Assembly: GCA_963728935.1 (NCBI GenBank)
Contig: CAVSMC010000008.1
Span: forward strand, 310,001 to 374,000
Reading direction: 5' to 3'
Length of the DNA stretch: 64,000 nucleotides
DNA from: CAVSMC01 sp963728935
GTDB taxonomy: Bacteria > Pseudomonadota > Gammaproteobacteria > Burkholderiales > Casimicrobiaceae
Below the pieces are notes generated by a model. That model saw only the letters and a program-made list of their open reading frames with translations. It was not told the DNA's origin and searched no databases. The position numbers were made by a program, and so were the translations under genes. The stretch's first letter is position 1, and each line of letters begins with the position of its first letter. Shown here piece by piece: positions 41,260 to 49,225 of the stretch.

Positions 41260-42117
41260 CTACGAGGGAAAGTCGGCGCCGAGCGTCGTGGATTCCCAGG
41301 CGTCGATGTCGTTGGTGAGGGCGCTCATTTTCGCGCGGATGTGTCCGAGCGCTTGCGCGCCCAACACGAGGCGCAGCGGCGGGGATGGCGATTCGACCGC
41401 TGCGATGATCGCCGCAGCGCCTTTGACGGGATCGCCGGCCTGCTTGCCGCTGGTCGCCGCCACGGCGGTGCGTCGAGCACCGACGGTGCTCTCGTAATCG
41501 GCAATGCGAACACTCGGTTCGCCATGCGAGTTGTCGAGGAAGCGCGTCCTGAACGGTCCGGGCTCGACCAACAGCACGCGAATGCCGAGCGGAGCGACTT
41601 CCTTCGACAGCGACTCGGACACCGCCTCGACGGCGAATTTGGTCGCCGCGTAATAGCCCGATCCCGGATGCGCGACGAGGCCGCCCACCGAGGAGACGTT
41701 GACGATGTGGCCGCGCCTGCGGGCGCGCATCGCCGGAAGGACGGCCTGCATCAGCGCGACGACGCCGTAGAAGTTCGTCTCGAACATTCGCCGCACGGCG
41801 GCCTCGTCGCCTTCTTCGATCGGAGCGTAGTAGCCGTAGCCGGCGTTGTTCACCAGCACGTCGAGTGCGCCGAACGCGCGCGTGCCTTCGTGCACCGCGC
41901 GCTCGATCTGCGCCTTGTCGGCAACGTCCAGCGCCACGGGTAGCGCCGTTTGCGGGTAGCGGTCGGCGAGGTCGCGAATCGTCGCGGGGTTGCGCGCCGT
42001 CACGACGACGCGAAAGCCGCGCTCGAGAAGTTGACGCGCGAGCTCCCTTCCGAATCCCGTCGAGCATCCGGTGATCATCCAAACCGGCGTGCTCGCCGGT
42101 GCTGTCGAAGGCGACAT
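41260..42117 (-). CDS. Short-chain dehydrogenase/reductase (SDR)
   Basis: A 285-residue classical SDR. The cofactor motif is TGCSTGFGREL (TGxxxGxG), then NNAGYGYY, catalytic Ser in VNVSSVGG and the YxxxK pair in GSGYYAATKFAVEA. The C-terminal tail ADYESTVGARRTAVAATSGK resembles the subgroup of oxidoreductases acting on varied alcohols or ketones. ATG at 42117 is favoured because GGAGAAGAGG precedes it; ATG at 42129 lacks a ribosome site. It converges with the LysR gene (32 bases). Confidence 0.88.
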   Translation of the reverse strand: MSPSTAPASTPVWMITGCSTGFGRELARQLLERGFRVVVTARNPATIRDLADRYPQTALPVALDVADKAQIERAVHEGTRAFGALDVLVNNAGYGYYAPIEEGDEAAVRRMFETNFYGVVALMQAVLPAMRARRRGHIVNVSSVGGLVAHPGSGYYAATKFAVEAVSESLSKEVAPLGIRVLLVEPGPFRTRFLDNSHGEPSVRIADYESTVGARRTAVAATSGKQAGDPVKGAAAIIAAVESPSPPLRLVLGAQALGHIRAKMSALTNDIDAWESTTLGADFPS

Positions 42118-42207
42118 CCTCTTCTCCATTGTTCGAGCGTCGAGCCCGCGCGCTGACGCTGCGTTTGACGCGGTGTCGCGCGGTCGTCGCGACCAGCATA
42201 CCGCAGT

Positions 42208-42227
42208 GAGCATACATTCGAATGCTC
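42208..42227. promoter_or_regulatory. Inverted repeat upstream of the SDR gene
   Basis: GAGCAT-N8-ATGCTC forms a 6-bp dyad with an ATTCGAAT core, about 90 bases before the SDR start. It is the size of a TetR- or MarR-type operator. The cognate regulator is not evident. Confidence 0.3.
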
Positions 42228-42769
42228 CCGGCCGAATGGTGCGGCGCGCCGAGCCTTCGTGCACGGCGGGCGTGGCGTGCATATTGCATCGCCTGACGTC
42301 GCGGCCGGCAACGGTCCGTCGTAGTGCAGTGGATGGCGTCCGCGTCGATGCGTTTTCTGCTGGCGTACGCGCCGAAGCATCGGTTCGCAACCATGCGCGC
42401 CGCACCGAACGCGAAGCGCCGTTCTGATGCATGAAACGCGACCGCGCACCTCGTTAGTGCCGTGGGTATGAAGTTTGGGCGAGCTTCAATCGCTCGATGC
42501 GGGCGCGTCGCACCAGCGGCCGCGTGAGGGCTGAGCGCGATGCACGGTCATACAGCTCGTTTTGCGTGCGGCCAGCGCGTGAGAGCGGCGGTCGATCTCG
42601 ACGCCGCCGACGTTCGATCGGCGACCCGCGACCAACCGCATCGAATCACGCGCGGAACGTTGGGTGACGTCGTCGGCGTCGGTCGCCATGCGAAGGCGGT
42701 CGCGCCGGTGTATCTGGTCGTCTTCGCCGGAGCCGTCGTCCGGCTGTCGCGAAGGCGAGCTCGATGCGG
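42228..42769. other. Intergenic region, no convincing gene
   Basis: About 540 bases between the SDR upstream region and the DUF2934 gene. Short frames on the minus strand (such as 42486-42689, 67 codons) lack family motifs and a strong ribosome site. Nothing else is recognised. Confidence 0.4.
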
Positions 42770-43093
42770 TTACTCTGCCTTCTTCGCGACGGCGCGGTTG
42801 AGCAGAGCGGCGTCGACCTGCGCTTCGGCCCGCAACCAGTCCTCGAAGTCGAAACCGTCGGCATATCCGCGCTCAGCGTACAGCGCGTGCGCTGCCTGGC
42901 TGATCAAGCGGTGGCGCAGATCGGGATCGATCGGGGCGGCGCTTCTCTCCTCGGCCGGCTGCGAGGCTTTGACTTCGTCGCCGCTTGCGTTCGTGGGCTT
43001 CGGCGCGACGGCCGCGCCGCGTCGCGACGCTCGCGCACGCGTTGCGCTCGCCGGTGCTTCGTTTGCAGAAGTAACAGTCGACTTTCGATTCAT
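42770..43093 (-). CDS. DUF2934 domain protein
   Basis: A 107-residue protein. A basic, Ala/Pro-rich N-terminal half (residues 1-55) is followed by a DUF2934 motif: LRHRLISQAAHALYAERGYA DGFDFEDWLRAEAQVD, matching the (A-x-x-L-Y)-(R-G)-(G)-(D/E-W-L-x-A-E) pattern. DUF2934 proteins are small, often stress-associated, with no established biochemical role. The ATG at 43093 is the first methionine with protein-like sequence after it. Confidence 0.7.
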   Translation of the reverse strand: MNRKSTVTSANEAPASATRARASRRGAAVAPKPTNASGDEVKASQPAEERSAAPIDPDLRHRLISQAAHALYAERGYADGFDFEDWLRAEAQVDAALLNRAVAKKAE

Positions 43094-43242
43094 GCGCAGT
43101 CCTTTGTCACGGCAGTGAGGCACGGCGTTCGCGAGCGGCCGTCGGGTCGATCGACGCGGCCGCCGGACGCAACGGTTCTGTGTGACGGCATCGTCAACGT
43201 GCCGTGTGCTAGCAAAACGCGATCCCGCCAAGGTCTCGGGCG

Positions 43243-43911
43243 TCAGGAAGCAAGCGATCCGTCGGCAGAGCGTTGGACTGTCGACAGCGCATCGGGTGCC
43301 GCGCGGACAAAAGGGTGCAACGCGGCGATTTCAGGTTCCCGTGTGGGATTGGAGCGAGCCAAGCCGTCCACCGCACGGATGAGGACGAGCAGCGGCGGCC
43401 GCTCGGGGCTGTTCAGCTTGTTGAAGAAGAGCCAGCAGGCGAATCGTTCGCCGCCGCGTCGAATAGCGTCGAACTGCACGCCGCAGCGGCTCAGGAAAGC
43501 CAGGCGGGGGTTGACGTAGCCGTCATGGGTCAAATGCGTGCGCGCGAGGCTGGGGAGCAGATCGCAGACGCGCCGTTCGAGCAGGTCGCTGCGCCGATAG
43601 TCGAACCAGCCCTCGGCGACGTGGCAGCAATCGCGTATCGATCCCTGCTCGTCGACCGCCAGCGCGGCGAGATCGCCGCCGAAGGGGAGCGCCGTTGCCA
43701 AATCGAGCGGAGAGTGGGGCGGAGGCCCGGTTCGATCGGGTTTCCGATTACTGGAAGTGGGTTCCAATCCGCGTTCTCCCGTCGATGCTCGGAGGCGGGA
43801 GTGGAGGGACGCGCAGTCTTGGCGACCCGGTGTCAGCGGTACATGTTTCTTGTCCCGCTCCCGGCTCGTAGTACACAACAACGACGTAGGGCGACCAATA
43901 CCTGCAGCCAC
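43243..43911 (-). CDS. PAS-domain protein (small, no output domain)
   Basis: About 220 residues. The N-terminal 70 are low-complexity. Residues about 75-180 look like a PAS domain: AALAVDEQGSIRDCCHVAEG WFDYRRSDLLERRVCDLLPS, then NPRLAFLSRCGVQFDAIRRG and FACWLFFNKL. There is no kinase, GGDEF or other output domain. The start is uncertain; GTG at 43911 is used because it lies 36 bases after the stop of the response-regulator gene at 43948, with which it is probably co-transcribed. This suggests a sensor-and-regulator pair without a histidine kinase. Confidence 0.6.
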   Translation of the reverse strand: MAAGIGRPTSLLCTTSRERDKKHVPLTPGRQDCASLHSRLRASTGERGLEPTSSNRKPDRTGPPPHSPLDLATALPFGGDLAALAVDEQGSIRDCCHVAEGWFDYRRSDLLERRVCDLLPSLARTHLTHDGYVNPRLAFLSRCGVQFDAIRRGGERFACWLFFNKLNSPERPPLLVLIRAVDGLARSNPTREPEIAALHPFVRAAPDALSTVQRSADGSLAS

Positions 43912-43947
43912 TTACGTGTTGACGCGTATAGGGGACCGGCCATCCGA

Positions 43948-44661
43948 TCAATGACCGGCGGTCTCCGACTCCGCTGCCGAAACGTCGATCGGCTGCCCGC
44001 TCGCGGCCACCAGACGCGCCAACTCGAGAAACGTTGCGGCACGTGTCTTGAGCAGGATCCGTGAGCGGTGCACCTCGACCGTGCGAAAGCTGATGCCGAG
44101 TCGCCGCGCGATTTCCTTGTTCCGGTGCCCCGCCACCGCGAGCGCGAGAATGGTCCGCTCGCGCTTGGTGAGCGGGGCCAATCGTGCGCGCGCTGCCTGC
44201 ATCGACTGCTCGTCTTCAACCTCCTTGCGGCTGCGTGCGAGCGCCGCGCGGACGCGATCGAGCAGCAGCGCGCCGTCGACCGGTTTAGTGAGGAAATCGA
44301 CCGCGCCGGCTTTCATCGCTCGCACTGTCGTCGCGACGTCGCCGTGTACGCTGACGAAGATGATCGGCAGACGGATGCCGCGCCGCGCGAGCTCGGACTG
44401 CAAGTCGAGCCCGCCCATGCCGGACATCCGCGTGTTCAGAACCAGACAGCCCGGACCCGACGCGCGCGGGGCGGCGAGAAACGCCTCCGCGCTGTCGTAG
44501 GCCTTCGCGACGAGCCCGGCCGTTTCGAGCAGCAATGACATGCTGTCGCGGACCGCGGCGTCGTCATCGACCACGAAGACCGTCGGCGTCATCGCCGGCA
44601 CGTCGCCGGCAACGTCAGCCGGGGCTGGCGTAGCGCGGAACGGACCTTCGCTGGCCTGCAT
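43948..44661 (-). CDS. FixJ/NarL-type response regulator with Asn in place of the phospho-Asp
   Basis: A 237-residue regulator. The receiver domain (about 26-140) has the acidic pair D32-D33 (VVDDDAAVRDSM), the Thr/Ser switch S104 (IIFVSVHGD) and Lys126 (FLTKPVDG). The position of phosphorylation reads N76 (GCLVLNTRMSGMGG) where Asp is standard, confirmed in the DNA (AAC). The LuxR-type HTH (about 163-225) is TKRERTILALAVAGHRNKEI ARRLGISFRTVEVHRSRI. It therefore cannot be phosphorylated in the normal way and may be constitutive or ligand-controlled. The PAS protein gene follows. Confidence 0.88.
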   Translation of the reverse strand: MQASEGPFRATPAPADVAGDVPAMTPTVFVVDDDAAVRDSMSLLLETAGLVAKAYDSAEAFLAAPRASGPGCLVLNTRMSGMGGLDLQSELARRGIRLPIIFVSVHGDVATTVRAMKAGAVDFLTKPVDGALLLDRVRAALARSRKEVEDEQSMQAARARLAPLTKRERTILALAVAGHRNKEIARRLGISFRTVEVHRSRILLKTRAATFLELARLVAASGQPIDVSAAESETAGH

Positions 44662-44787
44662 CTCACCGTCCGACAGCGGACCGATGAGTCAGTGTCGCGC
44701 CTCCTCGCCGAGTGCGACTTGGCCTCGGTCAAACGTGGCGCGTCCGACATGCGCCGAAAGGTATGTCTGGATCAAACTGCGTGCATT

Positions 44788-44935
44788 TCACTGCGCGACG
44801 GCGATGATTTGCTCGGCAAAGCGGCCGCCCACCTCGTACTTCGTTCTCGCGGACCAGTCGAAGAACGGGATGTCGCCGACGCGGCCCTCGACGCCCACCG
44901 CGTTCAGGCCCAGACCCACCGCGGCCACGACGCGC
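44788..44935 (-). pseudogene. Short coding remnant downstream of the oxidoreductase
   Basis: A minus-strand frame reads VVAAVGLGLNAVGVEGRVGD then IPFFDWSARTKYEVGGRFAE and ends QIIAVAQ before a stop at 44788. It looks like a well-formed protein C-terminus but has no start or body; the oxidoreductase gene ends at 44936 in another frame. It may be a gene end left by a deletion. I do not recognise the family. Confidence 0.25.
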
Positions 44936-45937
44936 TCAGACCAGCTTGACGATCTGCTTGCCGAAGTTCTCGCCCCTCAGAAGCGCGATCAGGCCCCGAG
45001 GCGCGTTGTCGAGGCCCTCGACGACCGATTCGCGGTACTTGAGCTCGCCGGCCTCGACGTGGCGGCGAAGCGCGTCGATTGCCTCGCCGTAGCGATTCTT
45101 CCAGTCGAACACGATCATCCCCTGCATGCGGATGCGGTTCACGAGCACGGCCCGCAGCGCGGTATGCGCATACGGCTCGTTCGCGCTGTATTCGGCGACC
45201 AGCCCGCACAGCACGATGCGCGAGAACGGATTCATCATGCGCAACAGTGCATCGAGGACCGCGCCGCCGACGTTCTCGAAGTCGACGTCGACGCCGCTCG
45301 GGCAGGCGGCACGAAGCGCATCCCGCCAGCCTGCTTCCTTGTGATCGACGCACGCGTCGAAGCCGAGCGTATCGACGACGTAGGCGCATTTCGCCGCGCC
45401 GCCCGCGATGCCGACGACGCGGCATCCGAGAATCTTCGCCAGCTGACCGACGACGCTGCCGACCGCGCCCGACGCCGCCGACACGACGAGCGTTTCGCCC
45501 GCTTTGGGCCTGCCGATCTCGTTCAACCCGAGCCACGCCGTGATGCCGGGCATTCCGAGCACGCCGAGGTAATACGAGGGCGGCACGTGTGCAGTATCGA
45601 TCGGCGTCACGGAGCTCGCCTTCGCGACACCGTAGAGCTGCCAGCCGAGTTGGGTCAGCACCGCATCGCCGGGGCGCAATCGCGGATCGCGCGACTCGAC
45701 GACCGTTCCGACCGTCTGGCCGACCATCACCTCGCCGAGCGCAACGGAGGGCGCGTACGACTTCGCGTCGCTCATCCGGCCGCGCATGTACGGATCGAGC
45801 GACAGCCACTCGTTCTTCACCAACACTTCGCCGTCCGAGGGCGTGCCGAGCGGTGCATCGACGATCCTGAAATCCGCCTCGGTGATCGCGCCGCGCGGCC
45901 GCGTTGCGAGCAGCACTTGCCGATTCATCGTTGCCAT
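44936..45937 (-). CDS. NADP-dependent medium-chain oxidoreductase (PTGR/curA-like)
   Basis: A 333-residue zinc-independent medium-chain dehydrogenase. It opens MATMNRQVLLATRPRGAITE ADF, with the Rossmann segment GAVGSVVGQLAKILGCRVVG and further family patterns SLDPYMRGRMSDAKSYAP, VDVDFENVGG and LRMMNPFSRIVLCG. Members reduce alpha,beta-unsaturated ketones with NADPH. GGAGG sits about ten bases before ATG at 45937. Its start overlaps the upstream acyl-CoA dehydrogenase stop, so it is the third gene of the minus-strand ACAD operon. Confidence 0.9.
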   Translation of the reverse strand: MATMNRQVLLATRPRGAITEADFRIVDAPLGTPSDGEVLVKNEWLSLDPYMRGRMSDAKSYAPSVALGEVMVGQTVGTVVESRDPRLRPGDAVLTQLGWQLYGVAKASSVTPIDTAHVPPSYYLGVLGMPGITAWLGLNEIGRPKAGETLVVSAASGAVGSVVGQLAKILGCRVVGIAGGAAKCAYVVDTLGFDACVDHKEAGWRDALRAACPSGVDVDFENVGGAVLDALLRMMNPFSRIVLCGLVAEYSANEPYAHTALRAVLVNRIRMQGMIVFDWKNRYGEAIDALRRHVEAGELKYRESVVEGLDNAPRGLIALLRGENFGKQIVKLV

Positions 45938-47112
45938 GCCCGTTGTGCCTCCGCTGATCCGTCGCCGGCCGCCGAGCTCGCGCAAGCGGCGAAGCGCTCG
46001 AGGTGGTGATCGGCATCGCCGAACTGCTGCGCGATCATCGTCAGGCGGCGAAACGTGTGGCTGATCTTGAGCTCATCGCTCATGCCCATGCCGCCGTGAA
46101 GCTGCACCGCCTCCTGACTCACGTGCCGGCATGCGTCGGCGATCTTGATCTTGGCGGCCGACACGATGCGCTTGCGCTGCACCGCATCGGTTTCCTCGTC
46201 GACGGTCGCGCACGCGAGAAGCGCCATCGACTGCGCCTGTTCCGCCGATACGAACATGTCGACCAGGCGATGTTGCAGCGCCTGGAACGTTGCGATCGGC
46301 ACGCCGAATTGCCGGCGCGTCTTCACGTACTCGAGCGTCGCGTCGTTCGCGTACTCGAGCGCGCCGGCGGCCTCCGCGCAAAGGAGTGCCGTTGCATAGT
46401 CGGCGGCGTCCTCGATCAGCGGCAGCGACTCGCGCTCGCCGCCGATCCGCGCATCGACTGCAATCGCGACGTCCACGAAGCTGATGTCGGCGGCGCGAAG
46501 CTCGTCGATCGTTCGGTAACTGCGCAACGAAACACCCGGCGCGGCAGCGTCGATGACGAACAGGCCGATGCCGTCGGCATCGCGAACATCGCCCCGTATG
46601 CGCGCCGACACGATCAGGCGTTCGGCGCACGGTCCGCCGGCCACGACGCACTTCTCGCCGTCGATGCGATAGCCACCGCCCACCGCGCGTGCCCGCGTCT
46701 CGACATGCGCAAGGTCGTAGCGAGCGTTGCGCTCGCCGTGCGCGAACGCCATCGTCAGCGCGCCCGCCGCAACCGGCGGCAGCAGCCGTTCGCGCTGCGC
46801 CGCGGTGGCGCCGCATGCGAGCAGGCGGGCGGCAAGACCGACGGTTGCAATGTAGGGCTCGACGATCAACGCTTCGCCGATCGCGTGCATCAACGGAACG
46901 AGATCGATGGCGCGGCCGTCGTAACCGCCGCAATCCGACGGCAGCGGCAGCGCGAGCACGCCAAGCTCGGCAAGCTGCCGCCAGGCGTGCCGACTCCAGC
47001 CCTCCGGGGATTCGACGATGCGGCGTCGCGCGGAGAAATCGTAGTGCCGCTCGACGAAGCGCTCGATCGACTCGGCAAGCTGCCGCTGCTCGTCGGTGTA
47101 GCTGAAGTCCAC
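45925..47112 (-). CDS. Acyl-CoA dehydrogenase, PimD-type small subunit
   Basis: A 395-residue acyl-CoA dehydrogenase. It begins MDFSYTDEQRQLAESIERFV and ends with the signature LHGGMGMSDELKISHTFRRL, typical of PimD (pimeloyl-CoA dehydrogenase small subunit) and similar ACAD subunits. It lies 15 bases downstream of a PimC-type gene. Paired ACADs of this kind form alpha2beta2 enzymes in which the subunits share FAD and catalytic residues. Substrate assignment to dicarboxyl- or ring-derived acyl-CoAs is by analogy. Confidence 0.88.
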   Translation of the reverse strand: MDFSYTDEQRQLAESIERFVERHYDFSARRRIVESPEGWSRHAWRQLAELGVLALPLPSDCGGYDGRAIDLVPLMHAIGEALIVEPYIATVGLAARLLACGATAAQRERLLPPVAAGALTMAFAHGERNARYDLAHVETRARAVGGGYRIDGEKCVVAGGPCAERLIVSARIRGDVRDADGIGLFVIDAAAPGVSLRSYRTIDELRAADISFVDVAIAVDARIGGERESLPLIEDAADYATALLCAEAAGALEYANDATLEYVKTRRQFGVPIATFQALQHRLVDMFVSAEQAQSMALLACATVDEETDAVQRKRIVSAAKIKIADACRHVSQEAVQLHGGMGMSDELKISHTFRRLTMIAQQFGDADHHLERFAACASSAAGDGSAEAQRAWQR

Positions 47113-47127
47113 GTTGTGCGCCGGTCG

Positions 47128-48309
47128 TCAGAGTCCGAGCACGTGCTTCGCGATGATGTTGCGCTGGATCTCGTTGGACCCCGCGTAGATCGTCGTCTTG
47201 CGGTAATTGCAGTACCGCGGCGCGAGCGTCGCCGTGAATCGGTCGAAGTCGACGCCATCGTCGAGCGGCGCGTAAGGCTGGGCGAGCGGACCGACCGCTT
47301 GCATCATCAGTTCGGTCAGCCGCTGCTGGATTTCGGTGCCGACGATCTTCAGCATCGACACCTCGGCGCCGGGCGCGCGTCCGCCGCGAAGCGCATCGAC
47401 GAAGCGCAGATTGGTGATCTCGAGCGCGAGAAGGTCGACCTCGAGCCGCGAGAGGCGATCGCGGAAACGCGGATCGTCGAGCAGTGGCTTGCCGTCCTTC
47501 GTCTCGCGCGCAGCGAGCAGCTTCAGGCGCTCCAGCTCGCGCTTGGACGTGCCGATGCGCGCGGTGTTCATCCGCTCGTAGCCGAGCAGGAATTTGGCGA
47601 CCGTCCAACCTTTGCCTTCGTCATGGACCCGGTTCTCGACGGGCACGCGAACGGCGTCGAAGAACACCTCGTTCACTTCGCGCCCGCCGTCCATCAGCGC
47701 AAGCGGCCGCACGATGATGCCGGGCGTCGTCATGTCGACCAGCAGGAACGAAATGCCTGCCTGTTTCGCTTCGCCTCGCGCATCGGTGCGCACGAGACAG
47801 AACATCCAATCGGCCATGTGCGCGAGCGTTGTCCACGTCTTCTGGCCGTCGACCACGTAATGATCGCCGTCGCGCGCCGCACGCGTTCGAAGCGACGCGA
47901 GGTCCGAGCCTGAGCCCGGCTCCGAATAGCCCTGGCACCAGAAGTCGTCGCCTTGATAGATGCGCGGTAGGAAGCGTTTGCGCTGTGCGTCGGTGCCGAA
48001 CTTGAGCAGCACGGGCGCGCACATCACGACACCGAACGGTACCAGCGGCGGCGCGCCGGCGTAACCGCATTCCTCCTCGAAGATGTAGCGATGCACGACG
48101 TTCCAGCCGGCGCCGCCCCATTCGCTCGGCCAGGCGGGCGCGATCCATCCCTTGCGCGCCAGGATCCGGTGCCAGCGCTGAAGGTCGTCCTTGCCGAACG
48201 CTTCGTAGCCGAGCGTCTTCGCGCGCAGGTCCGCGGGGAGGTTGTCGCGAAGCCAGCTGCGCACGTCGTCGCGAAAAGCGCGCTCGTCACGCGAATAGTG
48301 GATGTCCAT
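47128..48309 (-). CDS. Acyl-CoA dehydrogenase, PimC-type large subunit
   Basis: A 393-residue acyl-CoA dehydrogenase. It has RKGWIAPAWPSEWGGAGWNV, YSEPGSGSDLASLRTRA and VDGQKTWTTLAHMADWMFCL (FAD/substrate strands), and ends TTIYAGSNEIQRNIIAKHVL GL, typical of the PimC large subunit. It is the first gene of the minus-strand operon with the PimD-type gene and the oxidoreductase. The ATG at 48309 is the start of conserved sequence (MDIHYSRDERAFRDDVRSWL). A palindromic element lies in the divergent promoter region. Confidence 0.9.
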   Translation of the reverse strand: MDIHYSRDERAFRDDVRSWLRDNLPADLRAKTLGYEAFGKDDLQRWHRILARKGWIAPAWPSEWGGAGWNVVHRYIFEEECGYAGAPPLVPFGVVMCAPVLLKFGTDAQRKRFLPRIYQGDDFWCQGYSEPGSGSDLASLRTRAARDGDHYVVDGQKTWTTLAHMADWMFCLVRTDARGEAKQAGISFLLVDMTTPGIIVRPLALMDGGREVNEVFFDAVRVPVENRVHDEGKGWTVAKFLLGYERMNTARIGTSKRELERLKLLAARETKDGKPLLDDPRFRDRLSRLEVDLLALEITNLRFVDALRGGRAPGAEVSMLKIVGTEIQQRLTELMMQAVGPLAQPYAPLDDGVDFDRFTATLAPRYCNYRKTTIYAGSNEIQRNIIAKHVLGL

Positions 48310-48367
48310 CGTCGGGTTCTCTTGGTCGCGGCGCCGATTCGCGAGCACTGCCTTGTCGGGCGGCGAT

Positions 48368-48381
48368 CGCTAATGTTAGCG
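48368..48381. promoter_or_regulatory. Palindrome CGCTAATGTTAGCG in a divergent promoter region
   Basis: CGCTAA-TG-TTAGCG is a perfect 6-bp dyad with a 2-base centre, in the 111-base gap between the ACAD operon (start 48309, minus) and the SDR gene (start 48421, plus). Size and position fit an operator for a TetR-family regulator of acyl-CoA metabolism. The regulator is not in the window. Confidence 0.5.
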
Positions 48382-48420
48382 TGGAAACCGCGCCGCGTTG
48401 GCGGCACATCGAGGGCGGTC

Positions 48421-49197
<777 letters not shown>

Positions 49198-49225
49198 TGC
49201 CCTTAGCCACGCGTACCACGACGCA

